Source of the DNA: Acinetobacter calcoaceticus
GTDB taxonomy: Bacteria > Pseudomonadota > Gammaproteobacteria > Pseudomonadales > Moraxellaceae
Length of the DNA stretch: 64,000 bases
NCBI RefSeq assembly: GCF_004345325.1
Contig: NZ_SLVJ01000008.1
Location: 80,690 to 144,689 of the forward strand
Direction of reading: 5' to 3'
How positions within the stretch are numbered: the first letter of the stretch is position 1; each line of letters starts with the position of its first letter. Made by a program: the position numbers and the translations under genes. This document shows positions 1-7,593 of this stretch, piece after piece. Below the pieces are notes generated by a model. It saw only the letters and a program-made list of their open reading frames with translations. It did not search any database and was not told the origin of the DNA.

Positions 1-164
1 TGATTAAAATCGATCGCTTTATTGTTATAACTAATCTCACAACCATCTACCTTTACCTGATGTTGGGCATTGAGTTTTTTTTCTACCACCGGTATTGGGT
101 TTTGCTCTGCATTTGAACAAGCGGTTAATGTAATGATTACTATAGATAGTAAGATTTTATTCAT
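1..164 (-). CDS. Small lipoprotein, cut off by the window edge; candidate T6SS immunity protein
   Basis: The gene starts at 164 and runs off the left edge after 54 codons. The first residues form a typical lipoprotein signal: a short basic start (MNK), a hydrophobic stretch and a lipobox LTAC, so the mature protein should begin at Cys16 and be anchored in a membrane facing the periplasm. A GGAAG-type ribosome site sits just upstream. The stop codon of the VgrG gene lies 10 bp upstream on the same strand, so the two are probably co-transcribed. Known type VI lipase-class effectors are often followed by a lipoprotein immunity gene, so an immunity role is an inference from position and signal peptide. 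The visible mature part (a single further Cys in the segment DGCEISYNN) matches no family I recognise. Confidence 0.7.
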   Translation of the reverse strand, partial: MNKILLSIVIITLTACSNAEQNPIPVVEKKLNAQHQVKVDGCEISYNNKAIDFN

Positions 165-174
165 TTTTCTTCCT

Positions 175-3100
175 TTATTTTGAGTTTTTAATCGCCGTAG
201 GATTTGCTTTCGCCCACTCACGCACATCTGCATCCATCCATGTTGTTTTACTCGGATGCACAAAGTATTTTTTCGCCGCTTCCTTGACTGCAAGCTTATT
301 GGCGGCTGTTGGACTCGCTCGACATGCTATCCAACGCTGCCCAACACTTTCGACGGCCTTGATCGCCAATGTCGCAGCTAAAAGATGCAGATCATTATGT
401 TGGTCATCTTTAGCGAGTTGGGTGTGGGTTGGGTTTTCACCATAATTACCCTTGTTTTGCACCAACTTAATAATATATGGACTGTGCTTAAATGCGCTGG
501 AACCTGCAAACTGAAGTAAAAAACTAAAAATGGGTTTAACAATCGCCGCTAATGTCCGTGAAGTTGCTAAAAATTTTCCTATTTCATTTACTTTGTCTAG
601 ATATGCGGTTTCATTCAGACCTGCCAAACCATCACGCATGGATAAATAAGTGTTCCACACGTTGGTTATTTTCGGAATATCCAACCAACTCACGGCAGCC
701 TGAATGAGTAAATCCTCAAGCCGTCTTTCCCCATATAGTAATCCTTTGTACTCTTTCAGACCTTTAACAGGATCAATCATTTCACCAATTTTTGGACCAA
801 TACTCGCAACTGTATCCCAAAAGCCAAAACTTCCAGAAACAATCGGGATCTGCTTATAGTCCTTATAGGGATTTTGCACGTGGTCATTGACCATATAACC
901 ATTTTTAATTAAGGCCACTTCAGTAAAATTAGTGTGTGCAAAAAAATCTTCTAATACATGAAAAGCATTTCCCAATGCTCTTAACGCCCTAAATGACGTC
1001 ATAGAGCCAGACATACTCACATCTAATTGTCCCAACAAATACTCCAAAGCCGTTGGAAATGCACTATCCCCAGCATTCTCAGGTGTACTATCAGCGATAT
1101 AATTCTTTAAATTATAATGCGGTGATTTGGCATCAAGATTGGTTTTATGACTTTTTTGATTAGGTGCTGGATTAAAGTCTTTAAAGTCCACATACCGCAG
1201 ATCTTTAGCTGACTTACGCGCATCTATTTCTGACTGTGGGTTATCTATATGTTCCTGTGGTTTATATACACCTACAATATCTTTACCTTTTCCAGAACCT
1301 ATACGCCATAAATCCGTGAACAGTTGTAATGGCATGGCTTTATCTGAATCATAAACAATCAAGGCCATTGCTTTATAACGCCGTTGTTTATCCTTAGGGA
1401 GGTGATCAAAACGTGTTACAGATTGTGCCTCTTTTTTGATCCACTCCAACAAGGGTTGTTGCTTACCTAAATTTACTTTTAAGCTGTCTTTTTTATCTAA
1501 TAGCTCATGTGCAAAAAAGTCATCAAAAAAATAATCATATGCCAGTATTGCCAATACTCTAGAGAGGAAATCACGATTTGGATAGACCACCTGTATTTCC
1601 CCCTCAATTCGTATATCAACTGCGAAATTGAGTACTGCAGGTACAATAATTTGCGAATGATCCCTCAGCCAATTTCCAGCATAGATTCCCATGACTTGAC
1701 CATTAGGTAATAATCCCCCCCCCTTCCGCTTTCTTCCTAGTGCCGTCAAAATGATTGATTCATGCCCATGACTTTCTCTGACACCGCTGTGATTATCTTC
1801 CTCTAATATATACTTACCATCGTTTCCAACTTTACCACGGGTGCCTTGGTCTGTATAAGTGCCCTCTCCTGCACCAAAAAACTCAAACTCACCATCATTG
1901 TCCTCGATATGATCCATAAAACTCGCATATAGATCAGCAGCTTCCTTACCACTTTTATACTCAATTTTTAATTTTCCAGTGTATCTACTACTTTCTACAT
2001 CTGCATAAAGTAGTTCTTGAATGTGCGTTTTAGAATGGACATGATCAAAAAATTCCAATGAATATTTTGGCTTTTGGAGATCTGAGTCTAGATTTGCCAT
2101 GTGTTGTGCAAATATAGAACCTTCATCCATATACCCATCTGGCTCAAGTTTAGTGAGTTCACACGGGATCTTGATATAATCTGACAGAACCAAATAAGAA
2201 TCATCAAACTGATTTAATTTTTTTATTGCATCTATCGTTGTTTTATAAAATGTTGCGAGATCATCCAATGTGTCTCCCATTGCAACAATATGATAATAAT
2301 AACTATTTTTTAAACTATATTGACCACTCAGCCTGAGTAACCAATCGATATAATGTCCGTACTCTTCTAATAAGGCGATATAGAGCATTTGATTATAATT
2401 TTCATTATGATGCGCATTGAGTACTAAATCTGCTGCAACTAATATTTTTCCTTCTTTTAAATCAAATGCTGCAACATGTCCTTTTATTTTTTTTGACCTC
2501 ACTTCTAATTTTGGCGAGGGAACCTGTCCATTGATTAAGTTCTCTCTTAGCTGTTCATATAAACTATGCGGAATGTCATAACCAAAAATAGGTTGAACAA
2601 TTGAAGCAAAAGTATGTCCTTCGAATTGTTCTGCTAAAAATTTAAGCTGATCATGTGCGTACGTTGAACGGATTTTAGGAATTTCTTTTTCAGGAATATC
2701 TGCAATCGGTAATATGGGCAATACTGGGCTTATCTTCTCGCCGCCTAAAAACACATGCTGCCCCGCCTTAGATTCAAATACCCGATTGGTAGTAGAAAAT
2801 ACTCCGGAACTATTTAGCTTTAATTCTGATCCAGCTGCTTTAAAACAAATTTCTTTGGGGCTGCTTATATAAATGCTGTCTTCGGTAGAGATAATCTGAA
2901 TCCCTTGTCTAGCGATAAGATCCATTGCATTACCTTGAGCGACCACCTCAACTTTTTCTTTTGCCGCAATCATACCAATGCCTTTTTGTGCAGCAAATAA
3001 ACTGATCTTGTCACTGGCATGTGCAATCCAGTTTTTCTGAGTACTGATATTAATGCTCTCTCCTGCACTGTGATTGATTTGGCCTTCTGCACAAAGGTGA

Positions 3101-5265
3101 ATATCTTCATGACTACTGAATGCAATTGAATGAGGTGCTGCCAACAACATTATTGCTGATTTGAATTCTGCTGCCTTCTTTGGGTCTGTCTGTTCTAAGG
3201 TTTTAATAAAGCCTTGCAACTGGTCTAGTGCCTCTAATGGATCAGTTTGCTGATTCTTCGCCACTTCACTCAACGCTTTGGCATGATTTAAATTCGATTC
3301 CAATTGTTGTTGTGCAGCATTGGCCTCCAAATGCTCACCATTAGCCTGATCTTGGCTATAGGTTGAGAGTTGCAAGCCCTGTCCTGCTCGTACCGCTCCT
3401 GAGTGATCCGTTCTGAGTTCAAAACCCTCACCGCGACCTTCACTTTCTGGCTTGACTTTGGGGTGGCTGAGATTGCCTAGATTCAACTGGGTTGAGCGAT
3501 GACTACTTTGCAATTGGCTGCTGATCTGCCCCGTCGTATCATCAAATCGTAATTGACCAAAGCCCTCACCACCGACTTCTTTAGATCGGATACCACTGAG
3601 TTTTTTGGTTTCAGGTAGCTGCCCTTTGATATCAAATTGAGTAGGCAGGCGCTGCGCTTCATGGATGCGACCGATGACAAAGGGACGGTCGATATTGCCA
3701 TCAAAGAAGTCAACCACGACGATCTCACCAATGCGTGGCAAGAAGCGTGCTCCATAACCTTCACCCGCCCACGGCGTCAGTACATCGACCCATGCCGAGT
3801 CACTGTCATTATCATTTGATCCTGCTCCCCCATCATGCGCATGGTCATCGGGTCGGGTAAACAAGAACCTCAGCTTAATCCGTCCCCATTCATCCACATG
3901 GATTTCTTCACCACTTGATCCAACCACCTTAGCCCGCTGTGGATGTGCAGCAGGTCGATGATCCAGTGGGTTATATTCAGGGACAATCGTTATTTGACGA
4001 CGCTGTAAAGTCAGTGTATTGGCTTGGCGCTCTTGATTGCTGCCGTTATTTTTAAGCTGCCATTGGCTTTGATCGAGTAAGCTTTGCACTTGATCATTGA
4101 GGTCTTTCGGTAGATTGTTCTGCTGATAAAAAGATTTTGAAGTGATGAGAAATTCTTGATCACTTCCAGAATGAGTGTCTATTTCAGCATGCCCACTGAG
4201 TTCAAACCAATAACCAACTTGAGTATCACGCACCGTGGAGTGAGCAGTAAATTGCTTGGCTTGGCCATCGAAGTAACTCGACATGTTCTGATTAAATCTC
4301 TCGATTTGACTGTTACCCGATGCGGTGGCCTGATCTTCTCCATGCAGATCCTGCATCCATGCTGGGCTTAAGTGCCAAGCACTCTCCAAGCCTAAACCAG
4401 TATTGTTGTAGTGATCACTATGCTTGTGCTTACTGAGTACACTTCCCGCACCTTGTTCTTGCTCCAAAGCATCGGCCTGCCACCGCTGCATATGCACTGC
4501 AGTCGATTGTAGGCTTCGATTGCCCACAAAGCTCGTGATACTGTCTTGCCTTTCGGTTGCACTGCTACGCTGGAAACGAATACGACGACGGGCTAGAGCT
4601 TTATACTGGCTATTGTCATCGATTAGGCGGAGTTTCTGCGCTTGAATCGTTTCAGCTCTAGCATCTAGATTTAATTGAGCTTCATCGATTAACCAATTAA
4701 TGCCCTCTTGGCGCATGAGTCGCGTTAGAAAATCATAATCCGTTTCATTGGACTGCATGATGAATGGGCGAACATCATAATCTTTTTGTATTCCGCTCAA
4801 ATCTAAGGTTAGGCTAGTTGCAAAGAGCGCACTACGTTGTTGCCACTCACGAAATACAATTTCTATGACTTCCGTAGCTGACTTGCCCATAAAAACACGG
4901 CTGTTACGGCGTTGTTGCCATAAATAGGTTGGATCATTGAGTTGCAGTTTATATAAGGTCAAAGCACCATCTGAGCCACCAACCGCAGCATGGGTAATAA
5001 TGCCGCTGCAACGAAGCAATTGACCTCGGTCGGTGATGGTGTCGACTGCAACTTGGCTACCAATAAATTGTTTTAGCGCCATGGTCGCATCCATAGACAA
5101 GCAAATCAGCTCAGCACTCAGACCTTGATTAATCCCATGCTGACCATCAATACGTTGTAACAATACCTGTTGGTTCAAGTAAGGATTGGAAAACTGAATT
5201 TGAATGGCTCGTTTATGCGCACTAAGGCCTACTCGCTCCAGCGCAGTGTAAATATTATTTAGCAT
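175..5265 (-). CDS. vgrG: VgrG spike protein with large C-terminal effector extension (Het-C-like)
   Basis: This is a type VI secretion tip protein of 1696 residues, more than twice the length of an ordinary VgrG. Residues about 1-440 are the gp27-like base. Residues 446-540 are the gp5 OB-fold with the usual VDEWGRIK and WAGEGYGARFLPRIGEIV blocks. Residues about 700-845 are a DUF2345-type repeat region. The remaining 850 residues are a probable cargo. They contain an EEYGHYID motif (967-974) resembling metallopeptidase helices, a LysM-like segment (about 990-1034), and a Het-C-like region with GNWLRDHSQ (1197-1205) and FHVLEDFFAHTNFTEV (1435-1450). His and Asp residues in these motifs could bind zinc. 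Het-C-related proteins are known as toxins and phospholipase-like proteins; activity here is inferred. The effector half looks more AT-rich than the VgrG half. It begins with ATG (MLNNIYTALE). No other T6SS gene is in view, so this is an orphan vgrG unit. Confidence 0.93.
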   Translation of the reverse strand: MLNNIYTALERVGLSAHKRAIQIQFSNPYLNQQVLLQRIDGQHGINQGLSAELICLSMDATMALKQFIGSQVAVDTITDRGQLLRCSGIITHAAVGGSDGALTLYKLQLNDPTYLWQQRRNSRVFMGKSATEVIEIVFREWQQRSALFATSLTLDLSGIQKDYDVRPFIMQSNETDYDFLTRLMRQEGINWLIDEAQLNLDARAETIQAQKLRLIDDNSQYKALARRRIRFQRSSATERQDSITSFVGNRSLQSTAVHMQRWQADALEQEQGAGSVLSKHKHSDHYNNTGLGLESAWHLSPAWMQDLHGEDQATASGNSQIERFNQNMSSYFDGQAKQFTAHSTVRDTQVGYWFELSGHAEIDTHSGSDQEFLITSKSFYQQNNLPKDLNDQVQSLLDQSQWQLKNNGSNQERQANTLTLQRRQITIVPEYNPLDHRPAAHPQRAKVVGSSGEEIHVDEWGRIKLRFLFTRPDDHAHDGGAGSNDNDSDSAWVDVLTPWAGEGYGARFLPRIGEIVVVDFFDGNIDRPFVIGRIHEAQRLPTQFDIKGQLPETKKLSGIRSKEVGGEGFGQLRFDDTTGQISSQLQSSHRSTQLNLGNLSHPKVKPESEGRGEGFELRTDHSGAVRAGQGLQLSTYSQDQANGEHLEANAAQQQLESNLNHAKALSEVAKNQQTDPLEALDQLQGFIKTLEQTDPKKAAEFKSAIMLLAAPHSIAFSSHEDIHLCAEGQINHSAGESINISTQKNWIAHASDKISLFAAQKGIGMIAAKEKVEVVAQGNAMDLIARQGIQIISTEDSIYISSPKEICFKAAGSELKLNSSGVFSTTNRVFESKAGQHVFLGGEKISPVLPILPIADIPEKEIPKIRSTYAHDQLKFLAEQFEGHTFASIVQPIFGYDIPHSLYEQLRENLINGQVPSPKLEVRSKKIKGHVAAFDLKEGKILVAADLVLNAHHNENYNQMLYIALLEEYGHYIDWLLRLSGQYSLKNSYYYHIVAMGDTLDDLATFYKTTIDAIKKLNQFDDSYLVLSDYIKIPCELTKLEPDGYMDEGSIFAQHMANLDSDLQKPKYSLEFFDHVHSKTHIQELLYADVESSRYTGKLKIEYKSGKEAADLYASFMDHIEDNDGEFEFFGAGEGTYTDQGTRGKVGNDGKYILEEDNHSGVRESHGHESIILTALGRKRKGGGLLPNGQVMGIYAGNWLRDHSQIIVPAVLNFAVDIRIEGEIQVVYPNRDFLSRVLAILAYDYFFDDFFAHELLDKKDSLKVNLGKQQPLLEWIKKEAQSVTRFDHLPKDKQRRYKAMALIVYDSDKAMPLQLFTDLWRIGSGKGKDIVGVYKPQEHIDNPQSEIDARKSAKDLRYVDFKDFNPAPNQKSHKTNLDAKSPHYNLKNYIADSTPENAGDSAFPTALEYLLGQLDVSMSGSMTSFRALRALGNAFHVLEDFFAHTNFTEVALIKNGYMVNDHVQNPYKDYKQIPIVSGSFGFWDTVASIGPKIGEMIDPVKGLKEYKGLLYGERRLEDLLIQAAVSWLDIPKITNVWNTYLSMRDGLAGLNETAYLDKVNEIGKFLATSRTLAAIVKPIFSFLLQFAGSSAFKHSPYIIKLVQNKGNYGENPTHTQLAKDDQHNDLHLLAATLAIKAVESVGQRWIACRASPTAANKLAVKEAAKKYFVHPSKTTWMDADVREWAKANPTAIKNSK

Positions 5266-5439
5266 TATTATTGTGACCGTTTTTTAATATTGAATAGAAA
5301 ATACGACGTTGAATATTATTCTTATGCTCGTTGTTATCTATATAAGAATATGGTGCGTTTTTTGTACCACCCTAAGCACAGGCTCTACGCAACGCATACC
5401 ATTTCAATCATTGTTTTTTTAATCGACTGAGTACCAAGC

Positions 5440-5500
5440 CCCTGCATCAACACTGGCGTATTTTAAAATACACTGAATGCGCTTTGTATCGAATGCAGGG
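5440..5500. repeat. Nested inverted repeats between vgrG and the next gene
   Basis: CCCTGCAT at 5440-5447 is exactly complementary to ATGCAGGG at 5493-5500, and the enclosed interval holds a perfect 14-bp palindrome at 5458-5471 (GTATTTTAAAATAC). No run of T follows on either strand, so it is not a standard intrinsic terminator. It lies downstream of the small membrane protein gene (minus strand) and upstream of vgrG, and could be an mRNA end structure or a dispersed repeat. The rest of 5266-5526 shows nothing I can name. Confidence 0.4.
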
Positions 5501-5526
5501 ATGGACAGTTTCTCAACTTAAATAAA

Positions 5527-5985
5527 TCACGAAGGGCCAAACATTTTGTTTGCCATACGTTGTGCTTGTTTACCATAGAACCAATAGGTGATTAAAAATA
5601 ACGGAATGGTCAGTACCAACATCATGCCAGCGACCAAGAGTACAAATTCGGTATTGTGTAGATAGCTTTGGAAATCATCCCAGATTTGCGGATTATCTCG
5701 GGAGAATAAATACACCCCACTCAGCACGCCTAAGAGGTTATAGACCACAAAGATCAGGATATAACCCAGTGAAAACTGTAGTCGTTCAACGGATGTCGGG
5801 GCACGGCGTTGTTGTTTGAGAAACAGATGCAATACACTGACCATGGCTGCCATATAAGGTATGGCGGTTAAGACCGCTGCGATTTCACCGGGCAATAATG
5901 CAGCAATGACACCTGCGATCATGGTAAACAGCAGTGATAATAAAAAAAAGTATAAAAAATACTTACTTATACGAAACATAGCCAC
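5527..5985 (-). CDS. Small four-helix inner membrane protein (ABZJ_00895-like)
   Basis: A 152-residue protein with four hydrophobic segments at about residues 9-30, 35-55, 72-93 and 115-137, so most of it is in the inner membrane. Between helices 2 and 3 lies a short polar loop with QQRRAPTSVER. The pattern, length and that loop resemble a family of roughly 150-residue membrane proteins in Acinetobacter named after ABZJ_00895, whose function is unknown. That assignment is from memory of the family and not verified. It is transcribed alone; the neighbouring vgrG lies 260 bp downstream on the same strand. Confidence 0.75.
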   Translation of the reverse strand: MAMFRISKYFLYFFLLSLLFTMIAGVIAALLPGEIAAVLTAIPYMAAMVSVLHLFLKQQRRAPTSVERLQFSLGYILIFVVYNLLGVLSGVYLFSRDNPQIWDDFQSYLHNTEFVLLVAGMMLVLTIPLFLITYWFYGKQAQRMANKMFGPS

Positions 5986-6080
5986 GGCCTAAGGACTCAA
6001 TTTCACCATTATAGAAAATAATTCAAACTTTTTTAAATTTATTGTCAACCATTCTTAAATAGATGTCGTTATATAGGTAT

Positions 6081-6265
6081 AAGGTCAGCAGCAACCGAAT
6101 GAATTTGCACTGGCATCCGCAGACCGCTTCGGTGACCTTCCTATTCACGTAACATAAAAGCTAGAAGTTCAAGCTCCTGCTTCTCAAATAGATTTAGCGA
6201 TTTATTATATTTAGAGAAGTCTTTGGCCGACGATTTACCATCACTCGAATCGTCGGCTTTTATTT
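6081..6265 (+). ncRNA. Candidate structured small RNA ending in an intrinsic terminator
   Basis: On the plus strand a long-range stem (AAGGTC 6081-6086 with GACCTT 6134-6139, then ACCGAA 6094-6099 with TTCGGT 6128-6133) is followed by a terminator hairpin at 6226-6257 and a T-rich tail. No plus-strand protein gene lies upstream that would need this terminator, because both flanking genes to the left are on the minus strand. I could not find a convincing promoter, so the 5' end is only where the pairing begins. A minus-strand reading frame of 82 codons overlaps it but looks like chance. Confidence 0.35.
6226..6265 (+). terminator. Intrinsic terminator (plus strand)
   Basis: GCCGACGATT (6226-6235) pairs perfectly with AATCGTCGGC (6248-6257) around a 12-nt loop, followed by TTTTATTT. 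The other strand has no T run after the stem, so it acts on plus-strand transcripts. It has no obvious protein gene to serve. Confidence 0.65.
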
Positions 6266-6489
6266 GCCTGTCATTTGGGGATCGAGGGTATTCATTTCTG
6301 ATCGACTGGCTCACTTTTGCTCTACTCTGCTCAACACAACTTCGGCAATGAAACATTTTCATCGAAGTTCCAATCACAAAGCTACACAATAAAAACTAAA
6401 AACATCAATATATTAGCTCAATCAAATGTTTAATTAACCCCCAGCACTTTATCTGATCAATGATTTTTTTATACTTTAATGCTTGCAAT

Positions 6490-6514
6490 ATATAGTGTCA
6501 CTGTGACACTATAT
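6490..6514. promoter_or_regulatory. Perfect 25-bp palindrome upstream of the NAD salvage operon; likely repressor operator
   Basis: ATATAGTGTCAC (6490-6501) and GTGACACTATAT (6503-6514) are exact reverse complements around one central T. The site ends 35 bp before the PRPP synthetase start, where it would overlap the core promoter or early transcript. NrtR-family repressors bind such sites before NAD genes, and an nrtR-like gene lies at the end of this cluster, so it is the natural candidate binder. The assignment rests on position and symmetry, not on a remembered consensus. Confidence 0.65.
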
Positions 6515-6549
6515 TTGTATTGGCGTTAAGCCACCAATGAGAGCAACAT

Positions 6550-7593
6550 ATGTCAATTCAACTCTTAGATCTGCAAGGACAGTGCATCCCAGTAAAATTC
6601 ATCGAATTTTCAGGGGGTGAGCGTCATGTACAGATCGAAGCAGATACTTTGCAAAGTTTGCCAAATAGCGTCAAAGTTTTTGCCAAAATCCGCCACAGTG
6701 CCGATCTGCTTGATTATTTATTATTAGAAAATATCCTGCTTGAACAAGGTCTGAACATCGATGTCGAGATGCCCTACTTCCCCTATGCACGTCAAGATCG
6801 CCGCTGTGCAATAGGTCAAGCTTTTTCACTCGACCTGATGACTCGACTACTGAATAGCAATGTTGCTCAGCACGATGCGCAACGCCGCAGTATCAGCATT
6901 TGGGATGCACACAGTGCGGTCAGTACCCGTCTGCTCAAGCAAAATACCCAATTTAACCAAGTGATTCTCCGCACTCCAGCGCAAATCATGCAATGCAGTC
7001 CTGAACTGATCGGTTTATTGGCTGATGAAGATACGGTGTTGATCTGTCCAGATGCTGGCGCAATCCCACGTACCCAAACCATTGCACAGACTTTTGCCAC
7101 CTCAGCGACTCAAGCCTTGGCGATTGTGTACTGTGAAAAGAAACGCGATCCAGTCACAGGCAGAATCATCGCTACTCAGGTCAATACCAGCGATCTTTCA
7201 GGCAAAACTGCATTGATCACCGATGACATCTGTGATGGTGGCGCGACTTTTATCGCCATTGCCCAGCAATTACGAGCACTGAACTGTCAACGGATCGTGC
7301 TCTATGTCAGCCACGGTATTTTTAGTCGCGGCTTGGCGGTGTTTGATGGCTTGATTGATCAGATCTTTTGTAGCGACAGCATCGCACAGCAAGCCCATAC
7401 AAAATTAACCGTGATACAGGCCAGTGCAATGTTCAACTCAGCAGACCGCAATAGCCCAAGCAACAACCCAAGCAGCAGCCCCGACAATATCCCAATCAAT
7501 AGCAACGACATCAATGACTTAAACAGCGTTGATAACTCTAGTAGCAACATTTTAAACAGCACAAACAATGACAATAAAGGAATATTGCTATGA
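6550..7593 (+). CDS. prs: Ribose-phosphate pyrophosphokinase paired with NadV
   Basis: Makes PRPP from ribose 5-phosphate and ATP; here it probably supplies NadV, the next gene. Residues 1-300 follow the PRPP synthetase fold: the PYFPYARQDRR block near residues 76-86, then the PRPP-binding loop ALITDDICDGGAT near 218-230. It is a divergent, short form often found beside NadV in bacteria and phages, not the housekeeping enzyme. Its last 50 or so residues are an odd low-complexity tail very rich in Asn, Ser and Asp, absent from typical PRPP synthetases and probably disordered. The stop overlaps the nadV start by the 4 bases ATGA, so the two are translationally coupled. The start is the ATG at 6550 after GAGAGC. 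Confidence 0.92.
   Translation: MSIQLLDLQGQCIPVKFIEFSGGERHVQIEADTLQSLPNSVKVFAKIRHSADLLDYLLLENILLEQGLNIDVEMPYFPYARQDRRCAIGQAFSLDLMTRLLNSNVAQHDAQRRSISIWDAHSAVSTRLLKQNTQFNQVILRTPAQIMQCSPELIGLLADEDTVLICPDAGAIPRTQTIAQTFATSATQALAIVYCEKKRDPVTGRIIATQVNTSDLSGKTALITDDICDGGATFIAIAQQLRALNCQRIVLYVSHGIFSRGLAVFDGLIDQIFCSDSIAQQAHTKLTVIQASAMFNSADRNSPSNNPSSSPDNIPINSNDINDLNSVDNSSSNILNSTNNDNKGILL

Noticed and set aside
6141..6389. An 82-codon minus-strand frame upstream of prs
   Set aside because: It overlaps a structured, terminator-ended plus-strand element, has no good ribosome site and no family resemblance; probably chance.
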